Assembly (NCBI GenBank): GCA_903813345.2
Contig: CAIIXF020000008.1
Location: 21,808,822-21,872,821 of the forward strand
Direction of reading: 5' to 3'
DNA from: Owenia fusiformis
Lineage: Eukaryota; Annelida; Polychaeta; Sabellida; Oweniidae
Length of the DNA: 64,000 nucleotides
Shown: in pieces, positions 52,126 to 63,668 of the stretch
Layout: every line of letters starts with the position of its first letter
How positions within the stretch are numbered: the first letter of the stretch is position 1
Notes under the pieces: generated by a model
What the model saw: the letters and a program-made list of their open reading frames with translations, nothing else
Database searches by the model: none
Told to the model about the DNA's origin: nothing
Position numbers and translations under genes: made by a program

Positions 52126-55100
52126 ATGGATCAAGCCTTAGGATTCATTTGGAACAGAGAAATAATTTCGAAAAGAGGCACTCAAAGTAAGTTTTAGAAT
52201 TTATTTTTTCTAGCCTATTTTTCAATGACTGAGTCCAACAGGCTTTTGTATAAAAAACCTCCTACCTCATATCCACTTACCCACGTACGTGAGACATGAT
52301 ACAGTCTTTGAAGGGCTCAATTTGAAAGATCTTAGTTTATTAAATCTTAGTTTATGATGAATTATAGATGCATTTGTAACGACCCTTGATAGCATCCCAG
52401 CTGGGATTCAATTCCCACTCAGGGCATCAAATTTAGCAACTTTCTTTCAATTTCTTCATCTGGCTTGTTGGACCTATGCTCGCGGTCGTTAGTTATTTAT
52501 TCCCTTGGGGCGCCCTCGGGTCATTACATATTAAAATGCATCCATATGCATTTATTTATGGATCTGTTATCGGTCTACTACTTTTTTCAAGGCCTGACTG
52601 CGTCGCTAACATGCTAAATATAAGAGTTAGCTGACGTTTGGGAGTCTGACTTACCTTCTAAAGGTTAGAACCCGAATCTTAATGAAACCATATCACCTTT
52701 GTTCCGTCAACCATGGAGCATTTGCCACAACATCCAAAATCATGGATCGAGAAAATGAATGATTTCCTTGTAAGTTCCGGAAGTTTCAATACGAAAAATT
52801 ACCGAACATATGTGAAAACCGAATATTTGTTCGTTGTTTTCACGATTTACAGGTTCGTTTGTTCTTCAATGTTTTGGTCTAAATTATAAAGCATCACCAA
52901 CAGGTCTTACTCTATTAATCGACTAATACAGCAGACGGCTTATATTTCTACGTAGCATTTCATTCAGACCAATTGTGGGAGTGTAGATCACGCAGTTTCG
53001 TTCGTTGCGTACTTCACTTGAAATTGGTAATTTTAAATATTGACTACTTCACTTAGCTTGGCGGATGTAGAACATTGCTTAATATTCTTTTAATTTTGAC
53101 ACCAGACATGCTTGGTTGACACGTCAACAAAGTAAAGTTCAAGGGTCAATGCGTTATTTCGTGATAACTACAACGCCTTCCCGGAAGTCAACATTGATGA
53201 AAAATGAAAAAGTCGGAAAAGCATTTACGCTAATTTCTATCAAATGCTATGTTTATGCATCATCATCGACGCAACAAAGGTGATATGGTTTCATTAAGAT
53301 TCGGGTTCTAACCTTTAGAAGGTAAGTCAGACTCCCAAACGTCAGCTAACTCTTATATTTAGCATGTTAGCGACGCAGTCAGGCCTTGAAAAAAGTAGTA
53401 GAGTCCATTTCATTGTTTAACTGCGTCAGTAAAAGCTAAAAAATAAGAAATCAAAATATCATTTTGCAATAATATATGCAAAAATATATTCCTATTGTAC
53501 ATGAATGACATTTGTATATCTTGGATTGCTTCTAGTTTGGCTTATAAAGTGTGTGGCCTCTTATATTTGGATGCTTCTCTGCCATGTTATTTTCAATAAG
53601 ATTAACATGGCTGAAATTCTTCAAATTACAAGACGGCACAGGCTTATTGCACAAAAAAACTAAAAAATCTGAAATATACAAATGTCATTCATGTACATTA
53701 TGAATAGATCTATACTTTTCCATATATTATTGCACAATGGTCTCCCAATTTCTTATTTTTGCTGTTCTACTGACGCAATGAAGAAGTGAAATGGACTCTA
53801 GTCATAAAATAAAGCCGGAATTGTTGAAATGTTAATATTTTGAGCTATTTTGAGATTTAACGATCTTTAAAATTGAACCCTTCAATGACTGTATCATGTT
53901 CCACGTAGGTGGGTAGGTGGATGTTGGAGGTTTTTTATACAAAGCCTGGGAACATTAGTCTAGACCTAGCCTCGTTTCTTATCTGACATGTCCCAGCTTG
54001 GTCTAACCTCCATGCTCATTTTGCCTTTGATTCGTTAATTTAATCGTTCCACAGGTTTCGACAAGCGGAACTAATTAAACCCTGAATAATAATAATTTCC
54101 CTGTGCTGAACACATGGTAATATTACATAAAGAATGTGCTTCAAGCATGCATACCACAGGGAAGGGGTCTAACCTGTAATATAGCACCAACTGAAAAATC
54201 AAATAAAAAATTCCTTGTCATCCCAAAACAACAATTAAGTACATCATTTGATAGATAATTGGTACAGCAATACAAAAATATACATGCCGATGCGATTAGA
54301 GTCATACAAGTCGAGAGTTGTAGAAGGATATTTTTCTGGAAAATTCGTAAAAAAACATATTTTGCTTCCACGAAAAAAACGTCATTATCTTGACGTTTTA
54401 TGATGTTTACATACCTATTTTTATAAAACTTGTTCAATAGTTGCTTTATTATATCCTGTGCCGTTATAGTTCAATATGTGTCACCATCTGTGTTGCATTT
54501 AATTTTTATTTGTCAAGTATCAGTTGCATCGCGAAAAAATGGTTTCGATGGATCCAGAACTTGCAACTGAGGAAAGAATAGTAAGGAGGTTAAACTCAAT
54601 AACGGCCAAGAAAATTCCTAATAATAAAGAATGCGAATGCCATTATTGAGTTTTAACGGCGTTGAACTAGTGGTAGGCTAGACTATAGCCCTAACCAGTG
54701 CCACTTCAATGGTGTAGTCTAAAGTCCGATTCATAATTCCATTGAGTACTTTGAATCTAAAAAATAAGCAATCAAAGGACCATATTGAAACAGTATATGT
54801 AAAATTAGAAACATTTGTTCAAGCATGGGCTTTCAATCTGAATGCCCATAGTAGCCTACAAGGCCTAACTTTTGTATTATTGGTTTGTTTTGTAGTTTGG
54901 CTATCATGTGTGTGGCCTCTTGTATTTTGCTGCTTCTCTACCATGTTATTTTTGAAAAATTAACATTGCTGAAACTCCCTAAATTACAAAAGGCCACAGA
55001 TTTGCTGCATCTTCCTAGTAAAATAAACCACAGCTAGGACCATGCACATCATCTATTTGTTCAAAAGTGAAACCAACTTATTGAAAAGAGTACATGTTAA

Positions 55101-58100
55101 TGATTTCTGAACTTTCATGCTATTTTCTATGTGAGATCTGATGAACTGTAGTAGGAACTTGCTATCCAGAGTGTCATTAACAGAAACTTTATAAAGTTAT
55201 GAATTCCTCAATCAATTGTTGTAACCATGGATATAGTGACATCACAGTTAGAGAACAATGGACTAAACGAATTCCTAACTTTATGAACTTTCTGTTAATG
55301 ACCCCCAGGGTCATTACAAATACAATGTAAAAGTATTAATCTTTTATTTTTCAGGGACATTCCAACAAAAACTCAATGATATCATAGAAAATTTTCAGTG
55401 TGTGAGATCTGACCAGCATGTAATAGAGGGACAGGAAATAGGGGTAAGAAAATATATGCATGTGTTTAATAAAATGAAAATAATATATTTCATACTTTAT
55501 GAATACTTTACATAATTATTTTGTTCGATTATATAAAATACTGTTCAGGGGCGTAGCCAGGATTAGTAGTGCTGGCCATGAGCCGAGCAAAATTAGGGGG
55601 GGTCTCCCCCCGGGATGCTCCCCCAGAACATGCATATTCTGCGTATATGTAGCTACGCCCATACTGATAAGATGTAATTCAGTTTACTCATACAGTGTAG
55701 AATGATAATGTTTTCATTTTAAAATGTACTCATTTCCTAATTCTGTTTTCCAGGATATAGTTCCACCATTTGCATGTTCATTTAGCCGTGTCTCAGGATG
55801 TGGTCACATGATTGCAATTGTAGATGAGGATGGCGCTGTCTGTATATATGATACTAACATCTCTGGTCCACGGGCCAACAAATTAGGTGATCATAATATT
55901 TTTGTCCTCAAAGTTCAATGCTTTTTTGAGTGGAAGAATGTAAGGAGGCTTTGAGGTACTAATACAAACAAACATTTATTGTTGCATGTATTGTACCTAT
56001 CTGTTTTTACCCTGTGTTACCCTAACTTGGGAGGGAATGTACATTAAATATATGTTTAATATTGAATACCCTTATATCGAACATGACATTTGACAAATAA
56101 TATAGAACATTTTTTGAGGAATTGAACAACCAGGTATGATTGCAATAATTTGAAAACCAATTGAAATACATGGACCATTGAATGATAAAATATGTACATT
56201 AAAAGATCTGATATTTTTCTATCCATGCTAAAGAATCAACTGTCTTTAGATTGAAATAAACGAGCTGTTGATTTCTTGATTTTGGCTTATGTCTCACCTT
56301 TCATGGTGTACTACTGCACTGTTTTAAAATGATTATTGTTCCCATTCAAGAATGGCTAGCTCACAACAATGCAGTGTTCGATGTTACTTGGGTTGAACAG
56401 GAAAATAAACTTTTAACTGCATCAGGTGACCAGACAATTTCACTATGGGATGTGGACACAACTTCGTGTTTAGGATTATTCAAAGGTCACTCGAGCAGTG
56501 TGAAATCAGTCAATTTCAGACCTCAAGATAAAAGTAAGATTCCTTCAGTGCAAATCTTTGTAATTTCAACTTCTTTGATTCATGTTAAATTCTTCAATTT
56601 GTGATGAGATTTGTATTATCCTTCAATTTTTGAGGTTAAAAGTGAAATTATTTTCATGGAAATTCCTTCGGTGCAAATCTTTGTAATTTCAACTTATTTG
56701 ATTCATGATGAATTCTTCAAATTGTGATGAGATTTGTATTATACTTCATTCTAGTATCTGTTACAAATTGTTACATTCTTATAACTATTTGTAGGTGGTT
56801 ACATTTTGTCATGTTAAGCCATAGTATTTTAAATCATTTAACTTATGTGTATTTATTCAAGGTGTATTTGCCAGTGGTTCAAGAGATGGTCATATTATGA
56901 TCTGGGATGCTAGGTGCAATGAGAAAGGTACAAATAAGCTTACCTGTCTCTTATAGAAAATGCAGTCCACTGTTGTTGAATGTCAGAATGTGAACCACTT
57001 ACCCATGATGGATACATTTTTACATTAGAACTGCTCTGGTTGCATTGCATCTCAAGTTTAATTGGAAGAGCCATATTCTGTTAGCTCAGTTTATGCTGTA
57101 TACAGTAGTTGTTCTGCTTTGTAGTCATTTCGTGTTTTAGAACTCCAATGTTTTGATACTTCATTCAGTGTCAATCAATTCAAAGTATAAATATGTGACC
57201 CTTTAGACAAGTTGATCTTTTCCATTTAGATGGTTTTATGTGTCCTACCATGACAATAAAGAATGCCCATTGTTGTCATACTGTTGCCAGGACAACTAAA
57301 CAAAAGAGAGGATCCAAAGCTACAACTGTACAGGTAATTCAGTAGAACCTCTCAACCAGGTCCCAAGAACATTCATCTTAGAGGAGTAATTGATGTACAT
57401 GAAATTAATGGATTGAATATATTGACTATGAAAGTGCTAAATATAGTCTTGGATCTGTTATGTCACTGCCTCCTTGAAAAAACATGGTGAACTCCTCTGC
57501 AGTGAAAAGTAGTCTAATGTTTGTATATTCTGTTGTAATGTTTTTATGACTGACTCCCATATCATGTTTAAGGACAGTTAACAAAGTGTTACCTGTGTTT
57601 TGTTCCAAGATGATAACATTCTTATATTATATTTCAGGACAGTCAACAAAGTGTTACCTGTGTTTTGTTCCAAGATGATAACACACTCATATCGGCAGGA
57701 GCTGTAGATGGGTAGGTGTGGATTTTAACATTCAAAGGCTGTTAAACATAATTAATAAGACAGTATCTACTATCTAGCATGTTCTGCTTTGTCACACCAG
57801 CTGACTCCCAAAAATTAAAGTCTATGCCAACTTTTGATTTTTTAATAAATCCTTTCACTTAATATTTCATCAAAACTTATTTTGAACAAAAACTTTTTTT
57901 GATACTAGGCCTGTTTGTTTCCAACTCTGCATACAACATAAAGCGAGTGCATTTTGTATTTGTATTGAAGCTTCTCTTGCATGTATCAGAATAGGTTTGA
58001 TATGAGCTCCTGATGTTTTCAGGGTGGTTAAAGTGTGGGATCTTCGACAAAAGCTGAATCCAAAGTTCATATTCCCGTATGCTGGGACCAGCACAAGAAA

Positions 58101-61100
58101 ACATGGTAAGTGGAATTGAATAATGTTTGAGATGAGCATTTAGTCTTTCTTGGGCATGTTGTCAATAAACAAACCTATCTATGAAGCCTACCTGGCTATG
58201 AAGTTTTCCTGATCCCCACTACTCTACACAAAAGTAATAGCAATGATGTACTGTATAAAAAATGTTTTTTAACATCAGGATATTAAAATTCATTTCAATT
58301 TAAAAATTTTGACATTCATTGTTGGATTCTTTATTTGAAATACATGCTAGTTGTGAAGGGCTTATATGAAAAGTCACAACCATTTTAAATGATGACATTT
58401 TCTTACAGGGTTCTCTAGCCTGGTACTGGACTCTACCTACTCTCGGTTATTTGCAAGTTGTACTGACAGTTCCATCTACCAGTTTAATTGTGCCAACTTC
58501 AACAAGCAACCAGGTAAGACATGATTGTGAAATTGAAAAGTAGAAACTTGAGAATATTTGTTCTGTTTCATTGGTTTAATTAACATTTTGTATGAAAACA
58601 GTTAAAAACAAATGATACCAAGACAGAAAATTATTGAAAATTGTCATTTTAGGTAAGAGCAGTTGAAAGTAAATTTATTCATTTATTTTCAGGCTTCAAG
58701 ACCTTAACCCTAATATTGAGTCCTCTTTACGTATTAATGTGAACCTTCACATAATCAGAATGTTCAGATTGCAGAACATTGTATTATCTCAAAGCATATT
58801 TCAGGTTTTTATGTCACCACCAAAAGTGGTGACATATTGTTATGGTCTCTGTTTTTTTGCGACGGCGGTTGGAGGTTGGCGTCCGGCGGTTGGAGGTTGG
58901 CGTCCGGCGTCTGTAACAATTTCTTACAACTTCCTATAACTTAACAAATACTGTTTAGATTGACTTCAATTTTTTTCTAAATCATCTACATGTTCTCAGA
59001 AGTTCAAATCTGACTTTAGATTTGACTTTAGATTTGACATTTGACCTTCAAATCTGACTTTAGATTTGACATTTGACCTTCAATGACCTTCTCAAGGTCA
59101 AAAAAGGTCAAAAAGGTCTGTTTTCAACTTGCTTCAAATTGACTAAATTTTTTTTTCAAAATCATCTACATGTTCTCAGAAATTCAAATCTGACTTAAGA
59201 TTTGACTTAAGATTTGACATTTGACCTTCAATGACCTTCTCAAGGTCAAAAAGGTCAAAAAGGTCTGTTTTCAACTTGCTTCAAATTGACTAAAATTTTT
59301 TTTCAAAATCATCTACGTGTTCTCAGAAATTCAAATCTGACTTTAGATTTGACTTAAGATTTGACATTTGACCTTCAATGACCTTCTCAAAGTCAAAAAA
59401 GGTCAAAAAGGTCTTTTTTCAACTTGCTTCAAATTGACTAAATTTTTTTTTCAAAATCATCTACATGTTCTCAGAAATTCAAATCTGACTTTAGATTTGA
59501 CATTTGACCTTCAATGACCTTCTCAATGTCAAAAAAGGTCAAAAAGGTATTTTTTCATCTTGCTTCAAATTGACTAAATTTTTTTTTCAAAATCATCTAC
59601 ATGTTCTCAGAAATTCAAATATGACTTTAGATTTGACATTTGACCTTCAATGACCTTCTCAAGGTCAAAAAAGGTCAAAAAGGTATTTTTTCAACTTGCT
59701 TCAAATTGACTATTTTTTTTTTCAAAATCATCTACATGTTCTCAGAAATTCAAATCTGACTTTAGATTTGACCTTTAATGACCTTCTCAAGGTCAAAAAA
59801 GGTCAAAAAGGTCTGTTTTCAACTTGCTTCAAATTGACCAAATTTTTTTTTCAAAATCATCTTCATCTTTTCAGAAGTTCAAATTTGACTTTACAAGTTC
59901 TCAGAAGTTCAAATCTGACTTTAGATTTGACCTTTGACCTTCAATGATCTTTTCAAGGTCAAAAAGGTCTTTTTTCAACTTGCTTCAAATTTACTTAATT
60001 TTTTTTTCAAAATCATCTACATGTTCTCAGAAGTTCAAATCTGACTTTAGATTTGACATTTGACCTTCAATGACCTTTTCAATGTCAAAAAGGTCTTTTT
60101 TCAACTTGCTTCAAATTTACTTAATTTTTTTTTCAAAATCATCTACATGTTCTCAGAAGTTCAAATCTGACTTTACATTTGACATTTGACCTTCAATGAC
60201 CTTCTCAATGTCAAAAAAGTCAAAGAGGTATTTTTTCAACTTGCTTTAAATTGACCAAATTGTTTTAGGTGGTGACATTTTGTCATGTTAATGCCTTGTC
60301 TCAAAGTATAGTATGATATTTGATTGGGAGAAGTATACTCTATTTCCAGTGGTAACATACCAGGGTCATATGAACAGTACATTCTATGTGAAGTCATGCC
60401 TCAGTCCCGATGATCGCTTTCTACTGAGTGGCTCCAGTGACAACAATGCCTATATATGGAATGTGGATTCTCCTATGGCTAGCCCAGTGTTGTTGAAGGG
60501 TCACACAAAAGAGGTCACTGCAGTTGCCTGGTGCCCCACAGATATTTTCAAGGTAAGTTGCTTTTGTGATGATGAAATCACTAATTGGTGGATTTAGAAA
60601 TCATAAAATATTAAAGATTCCATAATGTATCTTTCAACAATTACAGATTGTAACATTGGCTGATGACGACACTGTCAATATTTGGCGCTCAACCCAGAGC
60701 TCTCTATCCCCTGAACCTGGTACTGTTGTTGGTGCTGCTGTGAAATCACATATAGGTGATAATGGTAAGAAATATCTAAAAATAGTGAAAACAATGTAGT
60801 CTCTAACAGATGTTCATGTACAAGGAACTATTTAATGAAGGTGGTCCTAGGATCTATGTAGATAATGGTAAAATTGTATTGAACAAAATTGAGAAATAAT
60901 TTTACGTTACTTGGCCTTTGGTTATTAGCATAAAGAGAATCATTCATTCAGTTAAACATAAAAAATGGGTGGTTACACTCCAGCAAACATTTATTTGAAT
61001 TTTGCACAGTCATCTTTAAGGTTGGGCAAGCAGACAAACCTTTGAAACCATGTGCCATCGTAATAGTGTGCAAGCATACATTTAAATAAATGAAACAACA

Positions 61101-62718
61101 AAAAAGTGTTTGGAGCTGTAGAAAGTATATTGTATAATCACACGTAATGTTACATAAGATTACATAACAAAAGAAATTACATAGAGTTACATAAGATTAC
61201 ATAACAAAGTAATCAGAAAACAAAACTTCCAAAACCTCCACATATAAAACGCCATACTTAGCCTACCTGAATAAAGAACTTGTAATAATCTCAGATTTTT
61301 ATGTTGCAGGAACGTCAACCAATTCTTCGAGTGCAAGAAATCCATCAAATTTTACTGGAATATCTCCCATGCATAATCCAAGTAACACTCAGGGTCAACA
61401 AACCACTGCTCCTATAGCAACAAAGACATTAACTCCATCTATAAAAGAATGGCTTGGTAAAATAACCAAAGCCCGTGAGAAAAAAATTGCTGAGTCACCT
61501 TGTAAAAAATCACCAAGGAAACTTTTATCACCCAGGAAGTTGACAATTGGACCAATCAGAGACAAAGAAAATATTCATGTCGGGGTGAAGCGGAAACTCT
61601 GTGAAACATTATCACCTGAAGTATCACAGAAACGGAAATGTTTAAACAAAATTGATAAAAATGATGCTGAATACAATATGAATCGCATGGAAAATAAATT
61701 AGAAGATTCCAAAGTGAATGAACACTTCAAGGATGTTAAGAAACCTCTCTCACCAAGAATATACCAATCTCCCACTAGCAATTTACCAAACTTTGTACTT
61801 GACCCTGATTCAAGAAAAACACCATGTGCTCTAAATTCAAATACAAAGAAATCTAACTGGCTGACAAAATTGTCCCAACAGAGACGTGCATCAGTAGGGG
61901 TTGATAGCGTAAGCCCAAATGACTCGGTCTTTAATTCTGAGGATGATAAACTATCTAGAAATACATTCTCAAAGGATGATTTGGGGCAAACTCCAAAATC
62001 TTCCAAAATTAAGGTTATAAATCATGAATCCAAAAATAGTCCCAGTGGGAGGACCTCTCGCAGAGGGAGTGAGGAAAATGCAACTACGAGCCAGGGAGTA
62101 ACTCCTAAAAGTGGAAGATCCCGAAGAACTCTGCTGCAGACACCGCAAAGATCCAGTAGACCTTCATCACCCAATGTATTACAAGTAAGCCCACTTGCCT
62201 GTCTTAATATACCTTCTTAGAGTAATGATGTGAAATGACAGAATGTGGTGGTAGAATTTACCGATGGTGCTTTCAGAATTTTTGATAAAAGTAATGTCAA
62301 CGTCAGATTTTGTATCGCAGTTATTCTAAGGACTTTGACAGGAAAGTCAGTAAGGCTTTCAGAATTTGGGGTTAAAATGGACATAGCAGCTAGTTTGTCG
62401 TGTTTCATTTCAAGATTTTTTAATGTTTGTAGGTAATTGTCATGTAATTATCATTTATTTATAAAATTAGTCCCTGTTACACAAAATTAAAATTGGCACT
62501 GCAGTTAAACTCAAATGTAATTATAATATTTTTCTGTTTATCTTTTGTCAACCAGATTTATTCCTTTACAAAAGAGAGTCCATTTGTACTATTCCAGTGA
62601 ATTTTTTCTGTGGAATATATAATAAATAATAATTTCTATTTTCCAGACACCTCCAAGCAGAACCATCCTGTCTTACTTCTCTCCAACCTCCAAACAAACC
62701 AAGACCCCAAGTAACTAA
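52126..62718 (+). CDS. DTL: Denticleless/CDT2 (DTL), CRL4 ubiquitin ligase substrate receptor
   Basis: Recruits PCNA-bound substrates such as CDT1, SETD8 and p21 to CUL4-DDB1 during S phase. Exons: 52126-52186, 55355-55443, 55754-55886, 56351-56533, 56862-56927, 57230-57333, 57638-57711, 58023-58105, 58409-58513, 60350-60552, 60647-60764, 61310-62184 and 62647-62718. Phases join, giving 721 residues (human 730). Exon 1 is short (20 codons, MDQALGFIWNREI) and was chosen because it has the needed phase-1 donor and a DTL-like start. VVPPFAC-like IVPPFACSFS opens a seven-bladed WD40 domain. WDAR (170-173) and WDLR (242-245) are the DDB1-binding WDXR motifs. The tail is Ser/Pro-rich with many SP/TP sites (CDK-type) and ends with SRTILSYF (702-709), a PIP-box-like motif matching the C-terminal one in human DTL. 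Poly(A) signals lie at 62732, 62933 and 63009. Confidence 0.95.
52574..53402. mobile_element. Inner TIR element, about 829 bp, 140-bp arms
   Basis: Near-identical inverted arms begin TCTACTACTTTTTTCAAGGC and run through CTGACTGCGTCGCTAACATG to CACCTTTGTT. The core of about 550 bp starts with a short frame (MEHLPQHPKSW) ending at a GTAAGT-like site, but nothing recognisable follows. High arm identity suggests recent activity. Confidence 0.75.
53401..53798. mobile_element. TA-flanked palindromic MITE, 398 bp
   Basis: Ends GAGTCCATTTCA and TGAAATGGACTC, with TA at 53399-53400 and 53799-53800. Nested inner arms GTACATGAATGACATTTGTA and complement make nearly the whole element self-complementary. 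A diverged relative of its core, GTGTGTGGCCTCTT...TACAA, lies at about 54880-55010. Confidence 0.78.
54860..55020. repeat. Diverged palindromic core related to 53401-53798
   Basis: GTAGTTTGGCTATCATGTGT then GTGGCCTCTTGTATTT, with downstream AAATTACAAAAGGCCACA, repeats the core of the MITE 1.3 kb upstream with moderate divergence. The outer ends are not recognisable. Confidence 0.55.
55169..55306. mobile_element. Small inverted-repeat element
   Basis: GTGTCATTAACAGAAACTTT and TATGAATTC pair with GAATTCCTAACTTTATGAA and CTTTCTGTTAATGAC. It ends 48 bp before DTL exon 2. Confidence 0.65.
55546..55660. mobile_element. MITE with GGGGCGTAGC ends
   Basis: Begins CAGGGGCGTAGCCAGGAT and ends AGCTACGCCC, with a GC-rich centre (CTCCCCCCGGG). 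This terminus occurs in MITEs of many marine invertebrates (recollection). It lies in DTL intron 2. Confidence 0.6.
56786..56817 (+). mobile_element. Relic right end of the tandem-repeat element
   Basis: GTGGTTACATTTTGTCATG followed by TTAAGCC matches the family's right terminus with two or three changes. No internal units remain. It lies in DTL intron 4. Confidence 0.5.
57573..57619 (+). repeat. Partial upstream duplicate of DTL exon 7
   Basis: The first about 46 bp of exon 7 (57638 onward) are repeated 65 bp upstream with one change (AGTTAAC for AGTCAAC), including a preceding AG. The change creates an in-frame TAA. Confidence 0.9.
58811..60296 (+). mobile_element. Helentron/pearl-like tandem-repeat element, copy B
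   Basis: Intact-looking copy in DTL intron 9. Left hairpin end TGTCACCACC...GTGGTGACA, about 9 AGGTCA-rich units, right end GGTGGTGACATTTTGTCATG then TTAATGCC. Flanks carry TCTCAAAGCATA (58788) and TCTCAAAGTATA (60299), a possible duplication, but the left one is 12 bp from the apparent end. It closely resembles copy A and ends only about 50 bp before exon 10. Confidence 0.8.
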
Positions 62719-63153
62719 GACAAAGTGAATTAATAAATGTGACCAAATACAAAACACAATGATCAACCGCATGAAATTCAAGAATGAGACTTCACATGAG
62801 TATTACACAGACAATTAATGCAATGAATTTTATAGAAAACTGCGAAAATTGAGACTGCATGGATAATTCATGTCAGGTAATTGCAATGAAGTTCTTAGTG
62901 CCAACCTCAAACCAATATTTGTATTGAAGGACAATAAATGCAATGAATGTCATAAAAGCCATCAACCTTTGAACATAGCAATATGACTCCATGTGACAAC
63001 TTCACGACAATAAATGAGATGCATGGTGAATATATTCAAGACAACATCTAATTTTAAAATCAACATGAAGACTCTACACATCTCAGATTGTCAGTGTTTA
63101 TGTCATGTTATATTGTTGATGGAACAGAGTTTACTTGACATGAACTTTTTATG

Positions 63154-63668
63154 TCATCACCAAAAAGTGGTGACATATTCGTCTGTAACAAATTCTTACA
63201 ACTTCCTATAATTTAACAAATACTGTATAGACTGACTTCAATTGTTTTCAAAATCATCTACATGTTTTCAGAACTTCAAATCTGACTTTGTATTTAAGAT
63301 TTGACCTTCAATGACCTTATCAAGGTCAAAAAAGGTCTTTTTTCAACTTGCTTCAAATTAACCAATTTTTTTTCAAAGTCATCTATAAGTTAATCGGAAG
63401 TTCAAATCTGACTTAAGATTTGAGATTTGACCTTGAATGACCTTCTTGAGGTAAAAAGGTCAAAAAGGTATTTTTCCAACTTGCTTCAAATTGACCATTT
63501 TTATCAAAATCGTCAACAAGTTCTCAACATTTCAAATCTGACTATAGATTTGATCCTTAAATGACATTCTCAGGGTCAAAATAGATTTGACCTTTAATGA
63601 CCTCCTCAAGGTCAAAAAGGTCTTTTTTATCTTGCTTCAACTAGGTGTTGACATTTTGTCATGTTAAT
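63154..63668 (+). mobile_element. Helentron/pearl-like tandem-repeat element, copy C, short
   Basis: Starts TGTCATCACCAAAAAGTGGT followed by GACAT and ends GTTGACATTTTGTCATG then TTAATGCC. Only about 3 diverged units remain, so this is an older or internally reduced copy just beyond the DTL 3' end. Confidence 0.75.

Larger units (their letters stand above)
52236..53950. mobile_element. Outer inverted-repeat element in DTL intron 1
   Basis: Arms of about 95 bp: the left contains GTATAAAAAACCTCC and ACATGATACAGTCTTTGAAG, and the right is its complement with about 10-15% change. They enclose two further inverted-repeat elements. No coding domain or family was recognised. Confidence 0.65.

Noticed and set aside
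52390-52440. GGGATTCAATTCCC palindrome suggesting a SINE B box
   Set aside because: No A box, tail or target duplication seen.
52713-52772. Frame MEHLPQHPKSW ending at GTAAGT
   Set aside because: Lies inside a TIR element core and has phase 0; no recognisable continuation.
54141-54437. 98-residue minus-strand frame with a hydrophobic segment in DTL intron 1
   Set aside because: No similarity, no splice or start context, and hydrophobicity is expected from T-rich DNA.
54540-54587. Candidate DTL first exon starting MVSMDPELATEERI with a GTAAGG donor
   Set aside because: Its phase 0 end would put a stop into exon 2; the exon at 52126-52186 has the right phase and a DTL-like sequence.
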